This document shows, one piece after another, positions 7,206 through 16,460 of a stretch of DNA of 64,000 nucleotides. The notes beneath the pieces were generated by a model. The model saw only the letters and a list, made by a program, of their open reading frames with translations. It was not told the DNA's origin and did no database searches. The stretch lies in the NCBI GenBank assembly GCA_026710795.1, contig JAPOQK010000095.1:1-64000 (forward strand), read 5' to 3'. Both the position numbers and the translations under genes were made by a program. Positions within the stretch are counted from its first letter, which is position 1. The number at the start of each line of letters is the position of its first letter. The DNA comes from Candidatus Poribacteria bacterium. GTDB lineage: Bacteria; Poribacteria; WGA-4E; WGA-3G.

Positions 7206-9674
7206 TTATTTTAACTTCGTTTTGAGGTTTTGAGTCCCCGGTGTCATTTGAACAACTTGGAAAGTGCCAGTTGCATTGGGAACTCTACCGATGGCAGTAT
7301 CCTTCTGTTGTCGTTCAAATGTAATTGTGTCTATCACCTGATTACCCCGTGCGTCGGTATCAACCAGTATCACTGTTTCTCCGTTTTGCGATAATTTAAA
7401 ATTCGCATGTAATCCTTTCTCGGCTTTACCATCTTCATCTAACCATACAATTAAGTATCCACGTGGTGGAATCGTAGTATTCTTGGGAAATTTCCATTTT
7501 TTCAGGTTGTCCACCTTATCGGTTAGGTACATTCCGGTCAACAGAACGGGATTATCCGTGATATTGTGGAGTTCAAGCCAGTCTTCGTGATCTCCTTGTG
7601 GATCAACAATACTGTTGGTATTGGCAGCCATTAATTCGTTTATAACCACTGCGACTTCTTTAGACTTAAGCGGTTGAACACGGTAATGTGCTGCACCGAA
7701 CTCCGCGCGTGCTGGATAAAAAGTTGTTGTACCATGTGTATCCACAGCACTTGCTTCTACATAATAATAAACCTTCGTTCCTGCTGGATGAGCAGGTATA
7801 TTACCGACAAATTGGTTTCCACTCTTTGACATCACCGTGTGATTAAAAACCGCATGTCGGTTAGTGCTATAATATAATATAACGGAATCTGCTGCAATAA
7901 TATTATCCATTTCTGCTGAGATCTCAATAGATTGATTTGCCATTGCCGCCTGGGGTTCAGAAACAGCAGTGATCTTCGGAGTGGGTTTGTTCAATTCAGG
8001 ATGATTGAGTAGATTTTCGCGTCTTTGGGAAACAAATCGTTTATAACTCGGTGTGCGTCCTCCACGGTCGCTATCAATACTTGCCTGAAATCCGTTATAG
8101 TCGTATAGTTTTTTGTTGTCCTGCTGTACTTCTGAATCAATGAGTGAGTAGTAATCTTTGATAATCGGTTCCATCACTTCCCAATCAAGCCATTCATCTA
8201 CAACAGTCTTTACATGTGCGATATACCTTGCTTTCCATTCTGGGATACCGAGAAGACGACTAATTACTGGACGCATAGCATTGTCTGCATGTGTAACTGG
8301 AGATACCATCCCCGTTGTCAGTTCACCCCATGACCAACCGCCTGGACCTCTGCCACCTGGACCACCACCACCACGATTAGCACCAAACATAAAAGTCTCG
8401 TTGTTATCGTGCGAAATTAGGTGGATTCTTTCATTGACATCCTGATAGATAGCAAAATCTCCTCCTTTGTGGATGTAACTATCGTCATCCATAAAAACGT
8501 TTGAGACAGCAAGTTGCCACAGTGCGCGGTCAACGTTAAATCTGGATTGCAGCTCAGTCTGTAGTTTAACATCAGGAGTTTTTGAATCAAGCAATTCACA
8601 GAGTTCAATTAATTTATCATAAGGATTTTTGACATTGGCAGTTTTAAGTTGATATGTTTGCTGATATGCATCGATATCTTCACCCGTATAAGTCAATCCA
8701 CCACCACCAGGTCCTACTTTCCATCGTATTCCATCTCTTGTCCCAAACCACTCGTCCAGAAAATCTTTGTTATATTGCTGTAGGTTGATATAGACTCCCC
8801 AACTTTCACCATTAATAACCAATTTAACAAGATTCGTTTTCATGGATGGCATATAATCTCGTGCAATTTGATTGTATAGTACCTCTCGCAAAAAAGATGC
8901 ATCCCTATGTCCATTCAGCAAATTGAGTGTTTTGTAACCGTAAAGCCGTTGGCTATCATCACCGTAATCAACAGCAATATTAAAGGACTTCTTCGCGGAT
9001 TCAACAGTAAAGTAGGACGATGTGCCACGAAATCTGACACCTATCTCTGAATAAACTTTTCCATCAACTACAAGTTCGGCTGGCACATCAACATCAGTGC
9101 GATAAAATGCGTTCAATTGTGCGTACCAATCTTCATCGGGAAAGCGGAGATATAACGTTCGGAGTGTCCCTGCCTCATATAACGCGGGGGAATTTTTAGG
9201 AGTAGATGCAATACTTGATTTTATGTCATCCTGTATATCACCGGTCACGGTTCCTGCGCGTTGTTCGGGATTATATGCTTCGCCACGTGTCTCAAGTGCT
9301 GCTTTACGCTCATCACCTGTTAATTTACCATCTTCATTGGTATCAAAACGGGCGACCAGTTTTTCAGCCTGGCGTGGACCGCGTCTTCCGCCACCGGAAC
9401 GGGCAGGTGGTCCTCCACCGATACCAGGAGGTGGTCCTCCACGCATTTTCTCAATCTCTTCACGTGTGAATTTACTGCCGCTAAATGCCTCTATACCTGT
9501 GATTCGGAGCATCAATGAATTTTCTTCAGGATTAAGTTCCCCGTTACCATCAAGGTCAAACCGTTGTTGTTCTTCTGTGAGTTTGGTTGCTTTTTCCTCT
9601 TGTTGGGCATGAGCATAAGGTGTAAGTGCTACAAATACAAGTCCTATGAATACTATGAATTTAATGTATCTCAT
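7206..9674 (-). CDS. CotH kinase family protein with EF-hands and lamin-tail domain
   Basis: An 822-residue secreted protein. After a signal sequence (about 1-23) come two calcium-binding loop motifs (FDLDGNGELNPEE and FDTNEDGKLTGDE) flanking a Pro/Gly/Arg-rich stretch. Next is a CotH kinase domain (about 175-545) with VRFRGTSSY, KKSFNIAVDYG and the HDNNETFMFG segment typical of the active site. A beta-sandwich follows (about 585-660), then a C-terminal lamin-tail domain beginning VVINELMAANTNS. Known CotH proteins phosphorylate spore-coat or surface proteins; here a surface target is inference. The DUF4956 membrane-protein gene just upstream on the same strand is a recurrent partner of CotH genes. 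Confidence 0.85.
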   Translation of the reverse strand: MRYIKFIVFIGLVFVALTPYAHAQQEEKATKLTEEQQRFDLDGNGELNPEENSLMLRITGIEAFSGSKFTREEIEKMRGGPPPGIGGGPPARSGGGRRGPRQAEKLVARFDTNEDGKLTGDERKAALETRGEAYNPEQRAGTVTGDIQDDIKSSIASTPKNSPALYEAGTLRTLYLRFPDEDWYAQLNAFYRTDVDVPAELVVDGKVYSEIGVRFRGTSSYFTVESAKKSFNIAVDYGDDSQRLYGYKTLNLLNGHRDASFLREVLYNQIARDYMPSMKTNLVKLVINGESWGVYINLQQYNKDFLDEWFGTRDGIRWKVGPGGGGLTYTGEDIDAYQQTYQLKTANVKNPYDKLIELCELLDSKTPDVKLQTELQSRFNVDRALWQLAVSNVFMDDDSYIHKGGDFAIYQDVNERIHLISHDNNETFMFGANRGGGGPGGRGPGGWSWGELTTGMVSPVTHADNAMRPVISRLLGIPEWKARYIAHVKTVVDEWLDWEVMEPIIKDYYSLIDSEVQQDNKKLYDYNGFQASIDSDRGGRTPSYKRFVSQRRENLLNHPELNKPTPKITAVSEPQAAMANQSIEISAEMDNIIAADSVILYYSTNRHAVFNHTVMSKSGNQFVGNIPAHPAGTKVYYYVEASAVDTHGTTTFYPARAEFGAAHYRVQPLKSKEVAVVINELMAANTNSIVDPQGDHEDWLELHNITDNPVLLTGMYLTDKVDNLKKWKFPKNTTIPPRGYLIVWLDEDGKAEKGLHANFKLSQNGETVILVDTDARGNQVIDTITFERQQKDTAIGRVPNATGTFQVVQMTPGTQNLKTKLK

Positions 9675-9736
9675 TTAATTCTCCTTAATAATTATAATTT
9701 CAGTTTAGCAAATCTCTATACAATTTGTTCCTATTT

Positions 9737-10387
9737 TCACCCCTTATCTAATTTTACTTCAGTTATGTCATTATGTTCTGAAAGTTCATTATAAAACGCG
9801 ACCCATGCATCAGGATTTGCCAATTTAACACGAAAGTTCAACTCAATAACCTTAGACTTTTTTATGCGTTTATCAATTAAGCGTTCCTGAGTGACGTGTT
9901 TATCAAAAATATGACGATAAACTGTTTCGGATTGCTGATCGGGCAGCAGACATATTTCAAGAGCAAATTCGTTATCTTTAGCAAAATATCTATGCCATTG
10001 GTATATACAGAGAATTATGATACCGATTATGAACGTTGCAAGAATTGCTATAGCAGGACTTCCTGCACCTATAGCCATTCCAACAGCCAATGCATAAAAC
10101 ACGAAACCGATGTCACGCGGGTCTTGTATAGCTGTGCGAAAACGAATAATTGACAGTGCACCGACGAGACTGAATGCCCGTGCAATGCTATCACCGATAA
10201 CAACCATCACTACTGAAATTAACATACATAGAATGATGAGTGTATCGGTAAACGATTTTTGTGGAGTTTTTGCGTGTGTCCACTGGTAGATCAGCACAAT
10301 AAACACACTCAGTGTAAATGCAAGAAGTAATCTTAACACGTTCACACCAAGTGTGTCCAACGAAGGTAATGTAATAAATTCTAACAA
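9737..10387 (-). CDS. DUF4956 family membrane protein
   Basis: A 216-residue protein with four predicted membrane helices (about 15-37, 48-68, 95-112 and 115-135) and the family hallmark SLVGALSIIRFRTAIQDPRDI near residues 73-93. A soluble C-terminal domain of some 80 residues follows. The function is not established. The family recurs beside VTC-type polyphosphate polymerase domains and CotH proteins, which fits the CotH gene 62 bases downstream; no VTC gene is present. The two genes most likely form one transcript, with DUF4956 first. Confidence 0.82.
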   Translation of the reverse strand: MLEFITLPSLDTLGVNVLRLLLAFTLSVFIVLIYQWTHAKTPQKSFTDTLIILCMLISVVMVVIGDSIARAFSLVGALSIIRFRTAIQDPRDIGFVFYALAVGMAIGAGSPAIAILATFIIGIIILCIYQWHRYFAKDNEFALEICLLPDQQSETVYRHIFDKHVTQERLIDKRIKKSKVIELNFRVKLANPDAWVAFYNELSEHNDITEVKLDKG

Positions 10388-10420
10388 ATTCTATATTCCA
10401 AATATTAATTTAAAAATAGT

Positions 10421-10476
10421 ATATCGGTAACACTGTTTTCGGTTGCAACCAGCACACGCATCTGATTACCGAATAT
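10421..10476. terminator. Inverted repeat, possible terminator after the iron permease gene
   Basis: ATATCGGTAA at 10421-10430 pairs with TTACCGAATAT at 10466-10476 (one bulged base). The perfect palindrome GGTTGCAACC lies inside the loop. It sits in the 149-base gap downstream of the permease gene and upstream of the DUF4956 gene. There is no clean T-run on the minus strand, so it may be a regulatory hairpin rather than a terminator. Confidence 0.4.
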
Positions 10477-10536
10477 AATAATCTCACATTATATCAAAAT
10501 TAGACAAACATGTCTAAGAATTGTTGAAAAATTGTA

Positions 10537-12099
10537 TCATACTTCCTCTTTGCGGATGAGAAGACCGACAAATATTGCAGAGAAAAGTAGGATTAGGAAG
10601 GCATAAGGTGCTGCCTGTGAATACATAGCTTCACTTGTGTAATCCCATACATTCACGGCTAAGGTTTCATATTCGGCAGGACGTAAGAGGAGGGTTAACG
10701 GTAATTCTTTCATTGTAGCAAGGAAAACAAGTGCCATGGTTGTTAACATTCCGCGTATGAGAAGTGGAAATATCGATCTGAAAAATGCATGCACCGGTGT
10801 ACATCCGAGTGAACGTGCTGCTTCTTCTAAGTTAGGTGAGGCTTGATAAAGTGAACTACGTACAGGTCCTATTGCTTCGGCAAGGAAGTGCAGAATACAC
10901 GCACAGATTAACAGGATAATGGTCTGAGGACTACCCAGAAAAAGGATAATTGCTAAAGCAAATGCCAAGGGTGGAATAGCATATATGACATACGGAATGC
11001 GCGCTAAAATGTTTGAGAAACGAGAGGAATAACGCACCCCAATATATGCAAATGGTACGACCAAAATTGCACAACATACAGCGGTTGGCACAGCTATCCC
11101 CACTGAACCAACAAGTGCTTCCAATAGTCCAGCTAATGCTGATACCTCAAATGACCTGAACATCCAAAGAAATATTGTTATGGCAGGTATTGCAACAGTT
11201 GCAATAAACAGCAAACTTAAGAAGATATATCCTATACTTTTCCATTTACTAAGTGGAATTAGAGATCGATGCCGAGAAACCCCGTGTCCAGCACGATGAA
11301 GCGTTACCGATTGTAATAAACGTGTTTCAAGGAAGAGCAAACAGCCTGTGAATGTGATGAGAATCAATGCAAGCCATGATGCGTAATGATGATCAAATAC
11401 AAAATTATATTCAAAGTATAGTGCATAACTAAATGTCTCATAACGCATTAATGAGACAACACCAAAATCACCAAGTACGTGTAAACAGATGAGCAATCCT
11501 GATGCATAGAATGCAGGACGAAGTTGGGGGAGGATGACGCGTATGAATATGCTCCATTGCCGATGTCCGAGACTACGCGCAGACTCCTCAAGACCCGGGT
11601 CAAGTCCCAAGAGTGCTGAACGTAAATTTAAGAAAAGATATGGGGTGGTGTAGAATGAGAGTGCTATTAAAGCCCCCCAGTAACCACTTAGACGTGGGAT
11701 GCTTTTACCGAAAAGCGAAGCAAATATTCCGTTGTTACCACCGATTCCCAAGAGCGCATAAGCCATTACGTAGCCTGGGATAGCTAACGGTAAAGTGCAT
11801 AGTACGCTAAAGATCCGTTTTCCGCGTATATCTGCGTGTGTGGTCAACCATGCTGCAGGTGTTGCCAAAAGGATATCAAGAATAAGAACACCAATTGTCA
11901 ACAGAAATGTGTTGAAAAATAGTTTTGCATTTCGAGAACGAAACAAATTTTCTATGAGGTAACTACCCTCAACATCTATAGCATTTGCGAGTAAATAAAA
12001 TAATGGAAACAGTCCACATACACCGACAATTAATGCGGGGATGAAGAAGTACTCTCTTTGTCCAACATTCAAAAAGGTTTGTTGTTTTCTAATGACCAC
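10537..12099 (-). CDS. Iron ABC transporter, fused permease (FbpB type)
   Basis: A 520-residue membrane protein made of two tandem permease halves. Each has an EAA loop that contacts the ATPase: EESARSLGHRQWSIFIRVILP near residue 185 and EEAARSLGCTPVHAFFRSIFP near 430. About twelve transmembrane helices are apparent. This duplicated layout is typical of ferric-iron (FbpB/SfuB) permeases. A GTG start is used at 12099. The binding-protein gene lies 32 bases upstream, but no ATPase gene follows, so the ATPase must come from elsewhere in the genome. Confidence 0.85.
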   Translation of the reverse strand: MVIRKQQTFLNVGQREYFFIPALIVGVCGLFPLFYLLANAIDVEGSYLIENLFRSRNAKLFFNTFLLTIGVLILDILLATPAAWLTTHADIRGKRIFSVLCTLPLAIPGYVMAYALLGIGGNNGIFASLFGKSIPRLSGYWGALIALSFYTTPYLFLNLRSALLGLDPGLEESARSLGHRQWSIFIRVILPQLRPAFYASGLLICLHVLGDFGVVSLMRYETFSYALYFEYNFVFDHHYASWLALILITFTGCLLFLETRLLQSVTLHRAGHGVSRHRSLIPLSKWKSIGYIFLSLLFIATVAIPAITIFLWMFRSFEVSALAGLLEALVGSVGIAVPTAVCCAILVVPFAYIGVRYSSRFSNILARIPYVIYAIPPLAFALAIILFLGSPQTIILLICACILHFLAEAIGPVRSSLYQASPNLEEAARSLGCTPVHAFFRSIFPLLIRGMLTTMALVFLATMKELPLTLLLRPAEYETLAVNVWDYTSEAMYSQAAPYAFLILLFSAIFVGLLIRKEEV

Positions 12100-12131
12100 C
12101 TTGATATCTCATCAATCTGTGCGGGACAAAT

Positions 12132-13121
12132 CTATATTATCCCAACTCGACGAAGAAGTTTGATGGTGCCTTGTAAATCATCTATTTCATTTAAGTCAAA
12201 TGTAGGCACTATTTTCAGCAATTCGTCTAATGGTAATAAATTCGCGTTCGGTATCACACCTTCAGTCACTGGATATTCAAATACTTCGCTGACGAAATAC
12301 TGCTGCGCCTTTACAGAGAGGAGGTATTCAATGAACTTCAACGCAGTTTTGTCGTTATTGCTACTTTTGAGCAAACCAATACCTGCAATATTCACAAGAT
12401 TACCAGCATCGTTTGCTTTAAAGAACGTCTGTTCAACCGGATATTTTGAATTGCCTTTTTTAAAGCGGAATAGGTAGTAATGGTTCGGTAGACCGAGATC
12501 AATCTCACCGGCAGCGAGTGCTTCTATAATCGGTGTATTTTTAGGATAGGTTTTTGCCCCGTTTGCCTGCATATCACGTAACCATTTTTCTGTACGTTCC
12601 TCACCAACTTGAGCACGCATGGCAGTAACAAACGCTTGAAACGATGCGTTTAGCGGTGCCCAACCAACTTTATCTTTCCACTTCGATTGCGTTAAATCGA
12701 ACACACTTTTTGGTAGTGCTTCCATTGAAACGCGGTCAGGTGAATAAGCAATGACACGTGCTCTACCACTTGTTGCTACCCAAAAGCCATCACCGTGTCG
12801 GAATGTCTTCGGAACTTTAGTAAGGACAGATTCTGGTAGTTTGGTAAACAATCCTTTTTTACTAACTGCACCGAGTGCACCTGCGTCCTGTGCCCAAAAT
12901 AGGGATGCAGAACTTTTTTCTCCCTCAGTCATAAGTTTATTAGCTAACTGGGTTGTATTGGCGTAACTCACCTTGACTTCTATGCCAGTTTCTTTTTCAA
13001 ACTGCTGAATAATCGGATCAACGAGACTTTTACTACGTCCAGAATAGAGTGTTAACGTTTCTGCATGCACATCTCCGATGAATGCGAGTAATAGAAGGAT
13101 TGATATCAAGAATTTATACAT
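12132..13121 (-). CDS. Iron ABC transporter substrate-binding protein (FbpA type)
   Basis: A 329-residue periplasmic binding protein with a signal sequence (about 1-20). It then has LTLYSGRSKSLVDPIIQQFE, the usual start of FbpA/FutA-like iron-binding proteins. The tyrosine pair in GLPNHYYLFRFKK matches the paired tyrosines that coordinate Fe(III) in this family, and the length is normal. It is the first gene of a two-gene unit with the fused permease. I did not recognise a Fur box in the 152-base upstream gap, although a Fur-family regulator is encoded elsewhere in this window. Confidence 0.88.
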   Translation of the reverse strand: MYKFLISILLLLAFIGDVHAETLTLYSGRSKSLVDPIIQQFEKETGIEVKVSYANTTQLANKLMTEGEKSSASLFWAQDAGALGAVSKKGLFTKLPESVLTKVPKTFRHGDGFWVATSGRARVIAYSPDRVSMEALPKSVFDLTQSKWKDKVGWAPLNASFQAFVTAMRAQVGEERTEKWLRDMQANGAKTYPKNTPIIEALAAGEIDLGLPNHYYLFRFKKGNSKYPVEQTFFKANDAGNLVNIAGIGLLKSSNNDKTALKFIEYLLSVKAQQYFVSEVFEYPVTEGVIPNANLLPLDELLKIVPTFDLNEIDDLQGTIKLLRRVGII

Positions 13122-13273
13122 TATTATCTCCTTTTTTAAACAAAATTAAAACCTAAATACCCATAAAATCACGGTCTTTGGGTAACACATTTCCATAGGT
13201 AAGCATTCAAATTCTCACTTTGTTGCAAGACTAAAATAATATCAAATTGTTCAGAATTGACACAGACATCAGA

Positions 13274-14326
13274 TTAATGTTTCGGCAAGACACGCCATCG
13301 TGTATTCATTCCCGCAGTAATGTGGTCAGCTACATGGCAATGGAAAAGCCAGTTTCCCGGCGTTCTGGCAATCATATCTACAGTGACCATACTACCCGGT
13401 AACAGATCAACAACATCTGTGCGTTTCCCAGCGTTTAGGACGGTTTGCCCGTGCCAGTGTGCTGTGTGCATATCCACTTCTGTACCCAAACCCACCAGAT
13501 GCCAACGCACACTTTCGTCCTGTTGAACTTCTAAACCTTTCAAATTGCCGAAAATTAATCCGTTTATTGCATGCTTCAGATTACCCTCTTCTGCCTCTTC
13601 AGGAGATTCATAAGCTTCATGCGGTACATTCTTGGCAATTTCACGTTCATTTTCATTGAATATGAGGAATAACGTTGTAAATGACTTGTCAACATCCTTT
13701 GGACGTGGATCGTCTTTAGAACGTTCCATCCCTTTCTTCGTGACGACAATAGTTCCGATCAGTCCGTCATACACTTCTGTTACAGCATCAACATGTGAAT
13801 GATATAACCATACAATAGATGATGGGTCGTTTGGTCCTGGCGCAGCGTCCTCGTTCACCTGCCATTGATATGTAAATTTACCATTAGGCGGCACAGCACT
13901 GCCAGGTCCTTTCATATCCGCGCCTTCATTTGCTTCATCATATTGCAATCCGTGGACATGAATGCTGAGCGGTTTGTCTGCACGATTAAGAAAATGCACC
14001 TTTATACTATCACCTTCCACTGCACGTAACTGCGGTCCAAGGATACCTATCCAATCAGGTTGTTCAACTTGCGTAGTATAGGTCCCATCGGTATATTGAA
14101 TATAACGGTATTTATGATACGCAAGGACTTTACCCCAAACATCTAAACCCATTTTCGGTCGAATTAGGTTTTTACCACTCGGTGCGTAATTCCAGACAAC
14201 TTTTTCGGCAGCAATCCAGTATTCACGTGTTGCTGCCTCAACGAATGCAGCACTCAAAAGCAATAAAATGCACACACTTAATAACTCTGCCAACTTTAAT
14301 TTTATGATATTGAGACTCATGTTCAT
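13274..14326 (-). CDS. Multicopper oxidase, exported
   Basis: A 350-residue protein with a signal sequence (about 1-31) and the four copper-binding His motifs in order: SIHVHGL, WLYHSHVDAV, HTAHWHGQTV and LFHCHVADHITAGM. The last, HCHxxxH with Met after four residues, supplies the type 1 and type 3/2 ligands. At this length it fits a two-domain (small laccase or ceruloplasmin-like) oxidase, smaller than three-domain laccases. Such enzymes oxidise phenols or metal ions. The neighbouring iron-uptake genes make ferroxidase activity an attractive but unproven idea. A 258-base AT-rich gap with no visible gene precedes the restriction-modification genes. Confidence 0.88.
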   Translation of the reverse strand: MNMSLNIIKLKLAELLSVCILLLLSAAFVEAATREYWIAAEKVVWNYAPSGKNLIRPKMGLDVWGKVLAYHKYRYIQYTDGTYTTQVEQPDWIGILGPQLRAVEGDSIKVHFLNRADKPLSIHVHGLQYDEANEGADMKGPGSAVPPNGKFTYQWQVNEDAAPGPNDPSSIVWLYHSHVDAVTEVYDGLIGTIVVTKKGMERSKDDPRPKDVDKSFTTLFLIFNENEREIAKNVPHEAYESPEEAEEGNLKHAINGLIFGNLKGLEVQQDESVRWHLVGLGTEVDMHTAHWHGQTVLNAGKRTDVVDLLPGSMVTVDMIARTPGNWLFHCHVADHITAGMNTRWRVLPKH

Positions 14327-14584
14327 AACAAATTAGATTTACACTTATCCTTTAATCTATATTTGATTAATATGTAGTATAATAGCACGTACAAGAGGAT
14401 TTGTCAATTCTTTTTCATTAAGAACATGGATAAATTCCGTTAGTTACATACTTTTCAAATTTATCTTGATATTTTATAAGAAAATGTGTATATTTACTGG
14501 AAACATAACGTTAAGTTATAATGGTTTAACAACTTCTATATAATTTAATTTATCAACAATTTTTTCAGACTCAAATATAATAAT

Positions 14585-15592
14585 ATGAAAATAGATAAAA
14601 AACGGGCAAATGGTCGTTACTATACATGTGGCAACCCTTTTCAGTTAGAACCTTTCCAAAGGTGGGCGAGAGATTCTGACTTAGAACAAAAGATTGTATT
14701 AGAACCTTTTGCAGGTGCTAAGAACATACCCCAGTTGATTGATTCAACACAATTGGAGTGCAAGGAATGGATGTTTTACGACATAGAACCAGGTGCAAAA
14801 GGTATCGTACAACGTGATACACTTGCAGACTTTCCTAAAGGGTTTAATGTATGCATTACCAATCCACCATGGCTTGCTCGTAATTCCGCAACACGTCGTG
14901 GTCTACCTTATCCAGAGTCAACGAATTACGACGATCTATACAAATATGCGCTTGAGCAATGTTTAACATGTTGTTCATGGGTTGCAGCAATTATCCCCGA
15001 AGCATTCATCCGGAGTGGTCTGTTTCAAAAACGATTATGTGATTTTATTTCCTTAGTGCCGCAGAAACAACAGTCAACAAACCTGGAGAGTAAAAAAAGG
15101 AAAACATCAAGTATGTTCGAAGACACAGAACATCCTGTTGGTTTGGCACTGTTTGCCCCATCTGATACAACAGACGTTAGGGTGTGGCGCAATAATAAAT
15201 TACTGGGAAAACTTAGCGAGTTGCGACAACACCTTCCACTACCATCTTGTAATCGTAGCATTGTGTTTAATGATCCGAAAGGAAATTTGGGACTATTTGC
15301 TATAGATAATACTGTTTCTGCCTCTATACGTTTTTGTCCGCCGGCAGAATTAGGTGAATATCGCGTACGGACTCATTGCCGTTCAATTACAAAAATCGGT
15401 GTACCATGGGGTGTAGATATAGATCTATTAAACGGTCGTTTAACAACAATCCGAGAGAAAACGTATGATGTTTTTTTAACTGCCTTCAAAGGTTTACGCC
15501 GTGATGGATGTTACCGACGCCGATTAGATTGGGCTTTAGCCAGATCAATTATTGATGTAGAAAATTTACAACTTAAAATGGAACTGGAGTAG
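14585..15592 (+). CDS. Type II N6-adenine DNA methyltransferase
   Basis: A 335-residue protein. Motif X-like GRYYTCGNPF (10-19) precedes the SAM-binding motif I LEPFAGAKNI (39-48), an acidic end of strand 2 (FYDIEPG) and the catalytic motif IV TNPPW (92-96). This is the gamma-like order seen in adenine-N6 methyltransferases. A target-recognition region of about 150 residues lies C-terminal. The restriction-enzyme candidate starts four bases after the stop, so the pair reads as one type II restriction-modification operon. The recognition sequence cannot be deduced. Surrounding DNA is more AT-rich than the metabolic genes nearby, consistent with acquisition by transfer. Confidence 0.8.
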   Translation: MKIDKKRANGRYYTCGNPFQLEPFQRWARDSDLEQKIVLEPFAGAKNIPQLIDSTQLECKEWMFYDIEPGAKGIVQRDTLADFPKGFNVCITNPPWLARNSATRRGLPYPESTNYDDLYKYALEQCLTCCSWVAAIIPEAFIRSGLFQKRLCDFISLVPQKQQSTNLESKKRKTSSMFEDTEHPVGLALFAPSDTTDVRVWRNNKLLGKLSELRQHLPLPSCNRSIVFNDPKGNLGLFAIDNTVSASIRFCPPAELGEYRVRTHCRSITKIGVPWGVDIDLLNGRLTTIREKTYDVFLTAFKGLRRDGCYRRRLDWALARSIIDVENLQLKMELE

Positions 15593-15595
15593 AAA

Positions 15596-16273
15596 ATGGA
15601 CATCCTTCCACCAGACTATGACAAAGTAGAAAAAGAATTATGGATTAAACATAGATCTGAAGTTCGGGAATTATTAGCAAATCAAGATCCAGGACTTTTA
15701 CGTCGGATTCGTACATTTTGCAATCGATTTGGTCATGAAGAAGCAGAAGTTTGTGATAAAATAAACGATGATCTTATGTTTTCTCACTGTTTTGCAAAAG
15801 ATGCAGGAAAAACAGGATTCCATCAAAAAGAAGCAGCAAAATATCTATGTAAATTCCCTCATATAATTCGAGATTTCAAAACCTTAAAAGCATCTGGTAA
15901 AAAGGCAAGGTATATTGACCAAACGGGAAACATAATTACTGGAAAGAAACCAACAGGAATTAAGTCATTAGATTTTACTTGGATAGTTGGTAATACTCAT
16001 ATTAGGTGTTTTGCTGCTCATAAAGTTACCCGTGAGGCAGGTGGAGCACAAGACAATCAACGTAACGAACTTATCAACCTCCTACAAATGTTTAAACATA
16101 ACAATAATAAAAAAATAGCTTTTTTTGCAATATGTGATGGAGCATATTATGACCAGAGAACTCTATCAATGTTGCGCGAGCACGTACGTAACGAACCACC
16201 CTATAGTTTTGCATGTCCGGTTGGTGATGTCCCCCATAATGTTAGGAACCTTCTTGCAGATTTAGGTAATTGA
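15596..16273 (+). CDS. Putative type II restriction endonuclease
   Basis: A 225-residue protein with no family I can name with certainty. A PD-(D/E)xK-like core is suggested by Asp126 (KSLDFTW), then a strand ending in AHK (141-143), where His replaces the usual acidic residue. TREAGGAQDNQ (145-155) follows; a GGxQDNQ segment right after the catalytic strand recurs in several type II restriction enzymes. The methyltransferase gene ends four bases upstream, and this tight coupling is the strongest argument. Nothing else in the window would explain it, but a nuclease assignment remains inference from motif and context. Confidence 0.6.
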   Translation: MDILPPDYDKVEKELWIKHRSEVRELLANQDPGLLRRIRTFCNRFGHEEAEVCDKINDDLMFSHCFAKDAGKTGFHQKEAAKYLCKFPHIIRDFKTLKASGKKARYIDQTGNIITGKKPTGIKSLDFTWIVGNTHIRCFAAHKVTREAGGAQDNQRNELINLLQMFKHNNNKKIAFFAICDGAYYDQRTLSMLREHVRNEPPYSFACPVGDVPHNVRNLLADLGN

Positions 16274-16460
16274 TTAGATAATTACAAATGCTATGTGATT
16301 TGTAGACAGTTATTGTCTGTAATCAAAACTTCCATTCTACCAAACACATTTGCAAACTATTGTAATTTTATAAGAAAGGTTTGAAACACTTAATCAGGGC
16401 TACAATATAGTACTAATTAACACCAGCAGAAATAAAATTAATTGAAGAGGAAGCTAACCA

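Noticed and set aside
9223-9612. 129-codon antisense frame over the N-terminus of the CotH gene
   Set aside because: Its Pro-rich runs mirror the Gly/Arg-rich linker and EF-hand segment on the other strand.
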